DNA of 64,000 nucleotides. Source: Parapedobacter koreensis. GTDB lineage: Bacteria; Bacteroidota; Bacteroidia; Sphingobacteriales; Sphingobacteriaceae. The stretch lies in the NCBI RefSeq assembly GCF_900109365.1, contig NZ_FNZR01000002.1, forward strand, positions 310,001 to 374,000, given 5' to 3'. Every line of letters starts with the position of its first letter. The stretch's first letter is position 1. A program made the translations under genes and the position numbers. Of this stretch, positions 44,536 to 52,979 are shown piece after piece. The notes beneath the pieces are model-generated. The model was not told where the DNA came from. It searched no databases and was given only the letters and a program-made list of their open reading frames with translations.

Positions 44536-45396
44536 ATGGAGCAACTTGCTACATCCGGCAAAGAATACATCGGTATTAAAATACATTACTCGAAGTCGAG
44601 CCAATCCAAGTTGATAACCGAGTGTATTCAAAAAATACTCTCGGAACATGAAAAAGACATTAATTATTCCCTGGTTTACATTTCAAATTTCAAAGGTGAA
44701 CAACTAAAATTGGTCATTTGCGTGAAAGCAATTTCCCTGGGTAGTATATATCAACAGTTTCATTCTTCATTGCAGGAATTTTTGAAACAAAACCCTTCCC
44801 CCGCTCCCCGAAACAATTTTATTCCAGGGAAAGACCTTTGGATGCATTATTCGAACAATTCTTTCCTTTGTGAAGTCTTAACCAGCTTTCCAGAGGATTG
44901 GTATACTGATTATTGCATAGCGATCAGTAAGGTTATGATCTACGATTCGTTACCATTTGTCAACGATGATGAAAACACGATTGCCGAAGCGATGCTATTG
45001 CATTTTTGCCTTTGCAGTGTTTTTCCTGATGAACTCTGCCGTAAAATCTACTCGTTTCTATTTTCGTATTATGAAGGTGCTACCGAAGCCAACATTGAAC
45101 ACGAGTTCTATTTTCGGTTAAAAGAAAATGCAAATTCTTTTGTACAACAAAACCGGGGACAATTGGACAATTATAGGGACAATGAAACTATTGAGGGGAA
45201 TTTCGGAGAATTCAGGGATTTAGCAAACAAAATTTTATTAGGTAATAGTGATGAAAAGGTCATATTCAGCAGATATTTACAACTTCAGGAGCTCTTACAA
45301 AATCACTATGGAATCGAGCCTATGGTTTGGCTATATCTTCTCAACATCATGAAATCATATTTCAACGAACGCTCCACCGAAAAAATCATATCGTAA
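44536..45396 (+). CDS. Uncharacterised RiPP-locus protein, possibly SpaB_C-like
   Basis: 286 residues, soluble. The order of features faintly matches the SpaB_C / thiopeptide-type biosynthesis domain of lantibiotic dehydratases: an N-terminal ferredoxin-like segment (YIGIKIHYSK, then EQLKLVICVK), helices, and IYDSLPFV near residue 140 in place of the usual aDS motif. No glutamylation domain is present here or nearby, so a dehydratase is not expected. It follows the glycosyltransferase by 12 bp and probably works with it. The family assignment is uncertain. Its 3' end overlaps the convergent gene by 11 bp. Confidence 0.6.
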   Translation: MEQLATSGKEYIGIKIHYSKSSQSKLITECIQKILSEHEKDINYSLVYISNFKGEQLKLVICVKAISLGSIYQQFHSSLQEFLKQNPSPAPRNNFIPGKDLWMHYSNNSFLCEVLTSFPEDWYTDYCIAISKVMIYDSLPFVNDDENTIAEAMLLHFCLCSVFPDELCRKIYSFLFSYYEGATEANIEHEFYFRLKENANSFVQQNRGQLDNYRDNETIEGNFGEFRDLANKILLGNSDEKVIFSRYLQLQELLQNHYGIEPMVWLYLLNIMKSYFNERSTEKIIS

Positions 45397-45721
45397 AAAT
45401 AAGATGTATAAAGTCGGCGTATTTCTTGTATTCGAATTTGTCCGATAAGCTGAGCGGGACATCTTTGGGATCAGTTAAACGTAGGTTGGAATCTTCAACC
45501 TTCATGATTGCCAGTTCCTTACCGATTACACCGTCATGCTTAAAATCCCAACCTTGCCATTCTTCATTTATCCAAATCCAAAACCTCACGCGTTCAATAA
45601 CCTTATACACTATTAGATACATGTTTGAGTGAACATACCCACCGTCCAATTCCCAATCAGTAATCGACAAATCTCCGTTTTGCTTAGCTTCTTTGTATTG
45701 TTCTGCTTTTGATTTCTTCAT
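45386..45721 (-). CDS. Hypothetical protein of the island
   Basis: 111 residues from the ATG at 45721 (an ATG at 45751 is also in frame). Charged N-terminus (KKSKAEQYKEAKQNGDLS), then a beta-rich middle with many aromatics (YLIVYKVIERVRFWIWINEEWQGWDF). No signal or membrane segment. Antisense to, and just overlapping, the last gene of the biosynthetic run. I do not recognise it; a regulatory or immunity role is conceivable only from position. Confidence 0.55.
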   Translation of the reverse strand: MKKSKAEQYKEAKQNGDLSITDWELDGGYVHSNMYLIVYKVIERVRFWIWINEEWQGWDFKHDGVIGKELAIMKVEDSNLRLTDPKDVPLSLSDKFEYKKYADFIHLIFTI

Positions 45722-45817
45722 AAAAATACCATCCCAAAAAAACATCCGCATTGCTATGAAACAGCACAGATTTAACTCAAATAACCTTATTAACTAACAG
45801 GTTACTAATATAGTAAA

Positions 45818-45835
45818 TTTCTCATATACGAGAAA
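45818..45835. promoter_or_regulatory. Operator-like palindrome TTTCTC-N6-GAGAAA
   Basis: A perfect inverted repeat with ATATAC between the arms, between the TetR stop and the hypothetical gene on the minus strand. It resembles the sites at 36183 and 41685. Confidence 0.55.
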
Positions 45836-45937
45836 TATAAACCTATTAGGGGATTTAAGGAAAATAAACAGATATCTATGCCACATTGTGTCACAAAAAC
45901 TTTACAGCAGGGAAAGACGCTTGCCTAATTTTTTAAG

Positions 45938-46612
45938 CTACTCTCCTATTGTATTATAGCAAAGATTTATCACTTGTTCGAATGCCCTTAGCACACGTTC
46001 CTCTCCTACATTTTCGTTGATATCAATGCCACATATCGTACTTCCATTATTTGTAGCATGAATAGGAAGATAATACGCACCACCTATTAATAGCGATACA
46101 ATGGCAGGAAGATCCACTTTTTCACTTATTAGTTTGGGATGCACAAATTGCACCAATTTATCAGAAATTTTATCTCGTTCAGACGCTATCTTTTGCATCA
46201 AAGCATTGCTTTCGCTAATCTCCCAAAGAATTATTTTTTGTAATTCTGGATTCTTAAAAACGGCTTTAAATTGATTTTTCAACAACATCAAAAGATCTTC
46301 TTGTCCTGTGTTCTTTTTCTCAAGAATTGATTCTATGCTGTTTTTTGCATCGAATTGCCAATAATCCTTTCCAAGAATATACGCCTCAATCAAATTCTCC
46401 GCATTTCCGAAGTAAAGATAAACAAGCTTGCGGTTTACTTTTGCTTCCTTGGCAATATTGGATACAGTTAAACCGGTATATCCCTTTCGATTTAACACTT
46501 TACCTACCGCCATAATCAATTTACTCATGGTACGTGCTTTGGACTTTACCGGGCCATTGGTTACTTTCCTTTCCTTGGCTTTAGTGTTACCAGTGGGATC
46601 TTTTCTTTTCAT
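45938..46612 (-). CDS. TetR/AcrR-family regulator, island copy 2
   Basis: 224 residues from the ATG at 46612 (an in-frame start at 46663 gives 241). After a basic N-terminal tail (KRKDPTGNTKAKERKV) comes a helix-turn-helix (GYTGLTVSNIAKEAKVNRKLVYLYFGNAENLIEAYI) and a helical ligand domain. It is a paralogue of the TetR at 35115: shared KIIL-E-SE-N, a C-terminal ICGID and CYN. It closes the right side of the island cargo. It may respond to a signal different from that of copy 1. Confidence 0.9.
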   Translation of the reverse strand: MKRKDPTGNTKAKERKVTNGPVKSKARTMSKLIMAVGKVLNRKGYTGLTVSNIAKEAKVNRKLVYLYFGNAENLIEAYILGKDYWQFDAKNSIESILEKKNTGQEDLLMLLKNQFKAVFKNPELQKIILWEISESNALMQKIASERDKISDKLVQFVHPKLISEKVDLPAIVSLLIGGAYYLPIHATNNGSTICGIDINENVGEERVLRAFEQVINLCYNTIGE

Positions 46613-47189
46613 TTCGCTTGATATATATTGGGAAAGAGTCTGGTTTCCTTTGCAGAAATCCAAAACAAGTATGGACGATTTATCAAAAACTGATCCGAAC
46701 CTGCTGGTTTAGTACAGCTTGCCCAAATGTACGTCATTCCATTGGATCGATCAATAAAACCTTGCAAATGTATAATTTATATTATATTTCAGTTAGGCTA
46801 ACTTACCGAATCCAAGAATAAGCTGTTTAAAAGTTCCCATAACCAATTCTTAAAGTCTTATTTATTAACTCATAATTTTATACATATTTGCATCTATAAA
46901 AGCGTATAAATTCTTATATTTATATCTATTAATCACAATCATTTTAATGAATATCATCGGGGCTTTACTCTGTTTTTTTAGATTGTATTATAATTTAACA
47001 CACTGACAACATGGATAAGTACTAACCAAAACTCCCACCAAAATTTGACAATTAGAGAATTTTTCGTTTTGGAAACTAAACCAGAAAAAAATCGCTTAGA
47101 ACATGACCTAAAAATGGCCATTTAAGCATTCTGAAAAAGACTCACCTGTTTCAACTAATCAACAAGGCAATTTAAAAAACGAAAATTTC
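46613..47189. other. AT-rich right end of the island without supported genes
   Basis: About 580 bp. Apart from the TetR promoter region and the arm-type repeat at 47029-47040 nothing is recognisable; short frames (for example 19 codons at 46947) are not supported. Confidence 0.5.
47029..47040 (+). repeat. Arm-type repeat near attR
   Basis: AAACTCCCACCA, the same 12-mer as the tandem pair beside attL, in the same orientation and about 150 bp inside the right repeat. Confidence 0.6.
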
Positions 47190-47252
47190 CGAGTTCGAAC
47201 CTCGTCTTTCGCTCCACATGAACCCCTTCTAATAATGTTAGAGGGGGTTTTT
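47190..47252 (+). repeat. attR: right copy of the island's direct repeat
   Basis: It repeats the T-arm to 3' end of tRNA-Gly plus its terminator (hairpin 47221-47252, then T). No 5' tRNA half is present, so this is the displaced end of the original host gene. It marks the right boundary of the island. Confidence 0.9.
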
Positions 47253-47378
47253 TCGTATGCAACAGACCGCTCCCATCATCTGATACTTATGAGCCACACA
47301 ACAAAGTGACTTTTGAGCCATACAGCAAACTTAGTACTTGAAATTCAACCGAACTTTGCATAATAAAATTTAATAACA
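47253..47378. other. Intergenic region right of the island
   Basis: It contains two similar tracts (GAGCCACACAACAAA and GAGCCATACAGCAAA) about 28 bp apart; no gene is visible. Confidence 0.35.
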
Positions 47379-48260
47379 ATGGCAAAAGTTTGGTTTATTA
47401 CAGGAAGCTCAAGGGGATTGGGCAAAAGCATTACAGAAGCGGTTTTAGCAAATGGCGATAAGGTTGCAGCAACAGCAAGAAACCCAAAACAATTAAATGA
47501 TTTGGCAGACAAATATCCAAATCAAATGCTGGCTTTACAGTTAGACGTAGCAGACAAATCACAAATCCATTCGGCAGTTGAACAGACAGTAAAGTACTTC
47601 GGACGAATTGATGTTTTGGTAAACAATGCAGGTTTCGGCATCACAGGTGCAATTGAAGAATTTACAGACGAACAGGTAACAAGCCAATTAGAAGTAAATC
47701 TGTATGGACCGATTGAAATTACAAGGGCCGTTTTACCGCATTTGCGCAAACAGCGTTCAGGTTACATATTCAACATCAGTTCCGTTGGCGGCAGGGTTGG
47801 TTCGGCAGGACTTTCTATGTATCAGGCAGCCAAATGGGGCATTGCCGGTTTCACAGAAGTATTAAGCAAAGAAGTTGCCGCATTAGGCATAAAAGTTACT
47901 TCTATCGAGCCGGGCGGGTTTCGCACCGATTGGGGTGGCGATTCTATGAGCTACGCCAAAGAAATTGAAGATTACAAACCTGTTTTAGATCCGTTGAAAG
48001 GTTATTTGGCAAGCGTTACAGCGTTGGGCAATCCCGACAAGGCTGCCAAAGTAATTCTTGATTTGGTTGAACACCCGGAACCACCTGTTCATCTGGTTTT
48101 AGGCTCAGACGCTGTTACGGTTTTAGAAACAGTTGATGCAGACCGAAAAACAGAGTTTGAAAAATGGAAAGCCGTAAGCAGGTCTACCGATTTTGATGAT
48201 GTAGAAAACCCCTATGCTTCGGAAGAAAGAAAACAAAGCATTCTTAGAAAAAACAATTAA
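47379..48260 (+). CDS. SDR-family oxidoreductase
   Basis: 293 residues. VWFITGSSRGLGKSITEAVL is the TGxxxGxG cofactor motif, followed by AATARNPKQL (NADP-type Arg), VNNAGFG, ISSVGG and YQAAKWG (YxxxK). Length and C-terminus fit the classical SDR group acting on unknown ketones. It is the first gene right of the island and heads an SDR / SnoaL-like / AraC cluster. Confidence 0.92.
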   Translation: MAKVWFITGSSRGLGKSITEAVLANGDKVAATARNPKQLNDLADKYPNQMLALQLDVADKSQIHSAVEQTVKYFGRIDVLVNNAGFGITGAIEEFTDEQVTSQLEVNLYGPIEITRAVLPHLRKQRSGYIFNISSVGGRVGSAGLSMYQAAKWGIAGFTEVLSKEVAALGIKVTSIEPGGFRTDWGGDSMSYAKEIEDYKPVLDPLKGYLASVTALGNPDKAAKVILDLVEHPEPPVHLVLGSDAVTVLETVDADRKTEFEKWKAVSRSTDFDDVENPYASEERKQSILRKNN

Positions 48261-48348
48261 AATGATCCCTGGAATTGGATAACAGAGGCGTGGAATTGTG
48301 GACGGCGTAAAGTTTGGCATCTAAACCATGAGCATATAAAAGTTAAAA

Positions 48349-48846
48349 ATGAAAAGATTACTTTTATTAATCCTTATTGCAGTATTGCCTTTTATCAATG
48401 CCTGCAATCAAAAATCAACAGCAATGCAAGACAGAATTGAAATACAAGATTTAATCAATGCTTATGCCCAATGTGCGGACAATCGGGAAGCACAGAAGCA
48501 GGCAGAACTTTTTACCGAAAATGCGGCTGTACACGTGTCTAACGGAAAAGAAAAACAGGCCGTGCAAACTTTACACGGACGTAAAGAATTAGCGGAAGCG
48601 TTTCAGGCATTGAAACAATATGACGTAACGACACATTTTAACGGGCAAAGTACCGTTTCAGTCAATGGTGATAAAGCCACAAATGAAAGCTATTGTTTGG
48701 CTCATCACATCAAATACGATAAAAAAATGTTATTGATTATGAGTATTCGCTACAAAGACATACTGGTAAAACAAAACGGAAAGTGGTTGTTTGCCGAGCG
48801 GAACTTGTCTATTGACTGGACAGACAACCGCGAACTGAAACAATAA
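48349..48846 (+). CDS. SnoaL/NTF2-like lipoprotein
   Basis: 165 residues. A lipoprotein signal (LILIAVLPFINACNQ) places it on a periplasmic membrane face. The rest is a cone-shaped NTF2-like fold (DRIEIQDLINAYAQCADNREAQKQAELF... ATNESYCLAHHI). Exported SnoaL-like proteins are common; substrate unknown. It ends 2 bp before the AraC gene. Confidence 0.85.
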   Translation: MKRLLLLILIAVLPFINACNQKSTAMQDRIEIQDLINAYAQCADNREAQKQAELFTENAAVHVSNGKEKQAVQTLHGRKELAEAFQALKQYDVTTHFNGQSTVSVNGDKATNESYCLAHHIKYDKKMLLIMSIRYKDILVKQNGKWLFAERNLSIDWTDNRELKQ

Positions 48847-48848
48847 AA

Positions 48849-49673
48849 ATGTACCTTTCAGACCAGATGAATAAGAACGAAACAACAGAGCTGATAAATT
48901 TTTCCTGCCACATTTCAGACTATCGGGAAGGCGAACATTTTAACGCCTTCCATAGTTTGGGCATCGTTCTTTCGGGCGTTATGGAATTGAATGACGGACA
49001 AAGGAAAAAACAATTCAAACAAGGAGATTTGTATTCGACAAGGAAAAATCACTTAATGAAGTTCGTAAAACATCCGCCTGAAAATGGAGCGTTTAAATCA
49101 TTGACGCTCTCTTTTGACGAAAAGTTGTTGCGTGATTTCAGTAAAGAATATGATTACAAATCCGAAGCAAAACAAAAATCTTCTGCATACATTTCCTTTC
49201 GTCCCAATAAAGCACTCACTTCTTTTATGCAGTCGTTGTTGGACTATGATGATATATTGAACAATAACAGCGATATGACGCTTATCCGGCTGAAACAAAA
49301 AGAAGCGTTGATACTGCTCCTTAAATACGACATTACGCTAAAAGACGTTTTGTTTGATTTTACCCCACCGTATAAAATAGATTTGGAAAGCTTTATGAAC
49401 AAAAACTTTCACTTTAATGTTCATCTTGACAGGTTTGCGTATTTGACAGGCAGAAGCCTGGCAACATTCAAACGGGATTTTCAAAAAACATTCAACACTT
49501 CGCCACGGAGCTGGCTACAACAAAGGCGTTTAGAGGAAGCTTATTATTTATTGACAGAGAAAGAACAGACTGTTTCGGATATTTATCTTGACTTAGGTTT
49601 TGAAAATCTTTCACATTTTTCCTATGCATTCAAAAAACATTTTGGATATCCTCCGAGAGAGCTGGGTAGTTAA
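48849..49673 (+). CDS. AraC-family transcriptional regulator
   Basis: 274 residues. A cupin-like N-terminal domain (YREGEHFNAFHSLGIVLSGVMEL) and two C-terminal helix-turn-helix units (LDRFAYLTGRSLATFKRDFQKTFNTSPRSWLQQRRLEEAY and VSDIYLDLGFENLSHFSYAFKKHFGYPPREL). ATG at 48849; a second ATG at 48867 is possible. It likely controls the SDR / SnoaL-like genes just upstream. Confidence 0.92.
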   Translation: MYLSDQMNKNETTELINFSCHISDYREGEHFNAFHSLGIVLSGVMELNDGQRKKQFKQGDLYSTRKNHLMKFVKHPPENGAFKSLTLSFDEKLLRDFSKEYDYKSEAKQKSSAYISFRPNKALTSFMQSLLDYDDILNNNSDMTLIRLKQKEALILLLKYDITLKDVLFDFTPPYKIDLESFMNKNFHFNVHLDRFAYLTGRSLATFKRDFQKTFNTSPRSWLQQRRLEEAYYLLTEKEQTVSDIYLDLGFENLSHFSYAFKKHFGYPPRELGS

Positions 49674-49855
49674 TAACGGCATAAATTTGCATATGCTGGT
49701 ATGCTCATTACATCTGGAAAAAGTTTTTGCTACAGGGAGCGGAACTGTTCCCCGGACTTGCTATTCCGATGCACTTCTTCCCCGTTTTGGCATTTTTTAC
49801 GCGCAGGCCTTTTTTCGAAAGTAAAAACGTTTATACGGCTGACCATTAAGGTGCA

Positions 49856-51289
49856 TTAAATTTTCATTTTCTCTTCAAGCCAGCCTTTTATGTCTATAAA
49901 ATCCTGCAACTGCCCGATATCGGACCGCGAAAACTTTGCATAAGATTTTTTGAAAATTGGCTCATATGCGGTTGGATATGCCCGGCTGAGCCCGGAGAAT
50001 AAATTTAAAACCTCCTTCACCGCCCCATTGTCAATCCTTCTCTTCTTCAGGAACCTGCGGCAGCTATCTACGGCATACCTGAGCACGATGATATTGTTCA
50101 GTTCAAAGTGTACGATAAGATTTAAGATCCGGGCATAGGCCTGTATATCTTCCCTTGCATTGCCAAAACCCGAATTTATGATTTCGTTCAGCCAGTGGAG
50201 GGATTGGGAATAGGCCTTCTTTTGGAAAAATATACTTGCGAACTGATAGTAGAACATCAGTATGTAATCATCCGGGATAGCCGTACGGCGGGCTGCTATG
50301 AATTTTTGGATCTGATGCATGAGCACTATTCCTTTTTCATGCTCTTTAGAGTCCCGGTACATCTCAAGCTCCACATTGAAAGTTCTTAACCACAACCTGA
50401 CCGTAAACTTGTTTTCATGCTCCAATTTATATTTCCGCGGTACTTCCCGGATCCTATCGATCAATGGCGGGATTTCCTCCCATCGTTTAACGGCAAGGAG
50501 TACACTGATCTTATTACTGATAGCTGTAACATAAGAATGTGGATCTTCCCTTATCCGGCCAGGGAATTTTTCCAGAAGTTCGATCAGATCCGTACTGTAC
50601 CTGATTGCTCCTTTGGTGTCGCCGCTGAAAAAATGGATCGTATAGGCAATGTGGATATGCAGGATTTTTGATTGAAGGGTAAAGTCATTTCCCGACGCCG
50701 CAGGCTTAATACTTTTTATATCCGTGTTATCCATGATAGCGGTCCGGATATTCATAATCTGCGCCCAATACGTATTTAGGATGTTCATCTGCTCAATAGC
50801 TTCACTTTCTTTTTCAAGTATGGCGTTTACGTCCGGAGGCGTACCGGAAATGGTTAAATTAAGTTTTCTTTTCCACGAAAGGACTTCAACCAGCAAGGGT
50901 AGTTTTTCATACTTATCTGCCAGCTCTTCCGCTTTCAGGATTCTGGAATGGCATAGGTCATAAAGTTCTTTGTTAAAGAGCAGTTCAGCATCTTTGATGA
51001 GGTCCAGAATCGTGGATTCCACTGATGAATCGGCGTGGTAGTTCCTCATTGCCTTCATGATGAGCTCCGTCAGGTATATTTTGGTGACATGCAGCTGGTT
51101 TAGGAATTTCTCGCCTTTGAACTTTTCCCGTACCGCTTCCTCATCATATTGTTCCTGTTTATCGATCACATCAAACAGTTGAAGGTAGTTGGCGTCCCTT
51201 CCACCCATGCCGGCGAAAATCCTGAAATACCTTTTTTCACTCTTTGAAAGTGATCTGATCAGTAAAAATAGATTGCCTTTTTTATTCAT
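49856..51289 (-). CDS. Helical-repeat (TPR-like) hypothetical protein of Bacteroidota type
   Basis: 477 residues, almost entirely helical, no signal or membrane segment. The start NKKGNLFLLIRSLSKSEKRYFRIFAG is typical of a Bacteroidota family of unknown function; paired helices (LFNKELYDLCHSRILKAEELADKY, FYYQFASIFFQKKAYSQSLHWLNEI) suggest a TPR-like scaffold for protein interaction. It diverges from the VOC/SnoaL cluster. Confidence 0.75.
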   Translation of the reverse strand: MNKKGNLFLLIRSLSKSEKRYFRIFAGMGGRDANYLQLFDVIDKQEQYDEEAVREKFKGEKFLNQLHVTKIYLTELIMKAMRNYHADSSVESTILDLIKDAELLFNKELYDLCHSRILKAEELADKYEKLPLLVEVLSWKRKLNLTISGTPPDVNAILEKESEAIEQMNILNTYWAQIMNIRTAIMDNTDIKSIKPAASGNDFTLQSKILHIHIAYTIHFFSGDTKGAIRYSTDLIELLEKFPGRIREDPHSYVTAISNKISVLLAVKRWEEIPPLIDRIREVPRKYKLEHENKFTVRLWLRTFNVELEMYRDSKEHEKGIVLMHQIQKFIAARRTAIPDDYILMFYYQFASIFFQKKAYSQSLHWLNEIINSGFGNAREDIQAYARILNLIVHFELNNIIVLRYAVDSCRRFLKKRRIDNGAVKEVLNLFSGLSRAYPTAYEPIFKKSYAKFSRSDIGQLQDFIDIKGWLEEKMKI

Positions 51290-51450
51290 TGAATCTTACG
51301 TTTTTCAGGCATAAAAATAAATAATTTAGAGCAATAGTAGGGAGTATAGATAATTATGAATACTACGTTTTTGATTTTTTAAATATTGCAAACTGCCCCA
51401 TGAACATCTACTTTTGCTATAAGAAAATCATCATAAAAAATTAATATATC

Positions 51451-51822
51451 ATGGCAAACGCAATCCATTGGTTTGAAATTCCATCAAAAAATTTCGACAG
51501 AGCCTGTGCTTTTTATAGCCGGATCATGGAATGGGATATACAGAAAATAAACCATGAAAATGGCATCAAGTATGGCTTCCTGCCAATTGGGACACAGGAT
51601 GAGGTTGGCGGGGCAATCGTACATGGACAGGGGTTTGCACCTTCCGGCAAGGGCAGTCTGGTTTACCTGAACGCCGGCCCGGATCTCAGCGTTGCCCTGT
51701 CAAAAGTGGAAAAAGCCGGAGGCAAGATCCTCACGCCCAAAACATCAATAGGAGAAAACGGCTATATGGCGCAGTTCATCGATACGGAAGGCAACAGGGT
51801 AGCATTGCACTCGATGAAATAA
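51451..51822 (+). CDS. VOC-family (glyoxalase/bleomycin-resistance-like) protein
   Basis: 123 residues. One VOC module pair: HWFEIPSKNFDRACAFYSRIMEW and GENGYMAQFIDTEGNRVALHS, with the metal-ligand positions of the family. Substrate unknown. It heads a run of small enzymes (VOC, SnoaL-like, SDR, double SnoaL-like). Confidence 0.9.
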   Translation: MANAIHWFEIPSKNFDRACAFYSRIMEWDIQKINHENGIKYGFLPIGTQDEVGGAIVHGQGFAPSGKGSLVYLNAGPDLSVALSKVEKAGGKILTPKTSIGENGYMAQFIDTEGNRVALHSMK

Positions 51823-51841
51823 CATTTAAAATCCGGGAAAT

Positions 51842-52204
51842 ATGACAGTACAGGAAATTGCTGACAGATTAGTTCAGCGCTGCCGTGAAGGCAGGAATTT
51901 ACAGGCTATAGACGAGCTATACGCAGATGACGTAATCAGCAGGGAGCCAGAAGGGCATCCGCATGAAGTGACCGAAGGTAAAGAAGCGGTAAAAACCAGC
52001 ACCAGAAATTGGGAAGCCAGCGTAGCGGAAATCCATCATGCTACCGTCTCTGATCCGATTGTAGCGGAAAACCATTTCGCCATTGTGATGGACATTGATG
52101 CCACTTATAAGGAAATCGGACGAAAGCGATTGGCCGAAATCTGTGTGTACGAAGTTAAAGACGGAAAAATTGTATCCGATCAGTTTTTCTTTAACCTGGG
52201 CTAA
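51842..52204 (+). CDS. SnoaL-like / NTF2-like protein
   Basis: 120 residues: VQEIADRLVQRCREGRNLQAIDELYADDVISREPEG followed by the beta-sheet of the NTF2 cone (HFAIVMDIDATYKEIGRKRLAEICVYEVKDGKI). No signal peptide. It lies 19 bp after the VOC gene. Confidence 0.87.
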   Translation: MTVQEIADRLVQRCREGRNLQAIDELYADDVISREPEGHPHEVTEGKEAVKTSTRNWEASVAEIHHATVSDPIVAENHFAIVMDIDATYKEIGRKRLAEICVYEVKDGKIVSDQFFFNLG

Positions 52205-52273
52205 AAATCAATTGCCCGATCTTTGTGCGGACGACAGGTCTGTAGCCCGCACAAATCATTCATCTGAACAGCT

Positions 52274-52936
52274 ATGGAAAACATCTTACTTACCGGTAGT
52301 ACCGGAAACTTAGCAACGTATGTTGTAGATTCACTCCTGCAAGGAGGTTATCATTTACACCTCCCTGTCAGGACAGCTATTGAGGGGCATGGAAAAAAGA
52401 CATCAACATCATACCACACAAACATCATTGATAGTGAACAGTCCGGGGCGCTTGTGCGTAAAATCATCAGTGATGGCAAAATTATCCATGCCGCTGTTTT
52501 TTTGGCCGGAGGATTCCACCCGGGCAATCTCGACAATACACAGCTGGAGGACATTAACCAAATGATCCAGGTAAATTTTGGAACGGCATATACATTAGCC
52601 CGGAAACTCATTGCCCATTTCAGGTCTGCCGGAGGGGGTAAACTTATTTTTATCGGTGCAAAGTCCGCTATGGATTTCAGTACAGCCCAATATAATCTGG
52701 CATATTCATTATCGAAACAGTTACTGTTTAATTTTTCAGCACTCATCAATGAATCCGAAAAGAGTTTTGGAATTACCTCGCATATCCTGTTGCCCGGCAC
52801 GATCCGGATCGAAAGGGACGGGCATGGTGACAATGCGGATTTCACAACCCCCTACACGATTGCGGACACCATACAGGATATCATTGAGGGCAAGGAAAAG
52901 AGGACTATCATTGATTTTAACATCAATGGAGGGTGA
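52274..52936 (+). CDS. Short-chain dehydrogenase-like protein with variant Rossmann motif
   Basis: 220 residues. ILLTGSTGNLATYVVDSLL replaces the usual TGxxxGIG, but a catalytic Ser (IGAKSAMDF) and YSLSK (YxxxK) remain, so it is probably an active SDR. Third gene of the cluster. Confidence 0.85.
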   Translation: MENILLTGSTGNLATYVVDSLLQGGYHLHLPVRTAIEGHGKKTSTSYHTNIIDSEQSGALVRKIISDGKIIHAAVFLAGGFHPGNLDNTQLEDINQMIQVNFGTAYTLARKLIAHFRSAGGGKLIFIGAKSAMDFSTAQYNLAYSLSKQLLFNFSALINESEKSFGITSHILLPGTIRIERDGHGDNADFTTPYTIADTIQDIIEGKEKRTIIDFNINGG

Positions 52937-52979
52937 AATTAATCCTCAAAAATCACAATCGGATTTAAAAAACAAAAAA

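Noticed and set aside
47260-47330. Two similar tracts GAGCCACACAACAAA / GAGCCATACAGCAAA as a repeat element
   Set aside because: Only two short imperfect copies; too little to call a CRISPR or an insertion sequence end.
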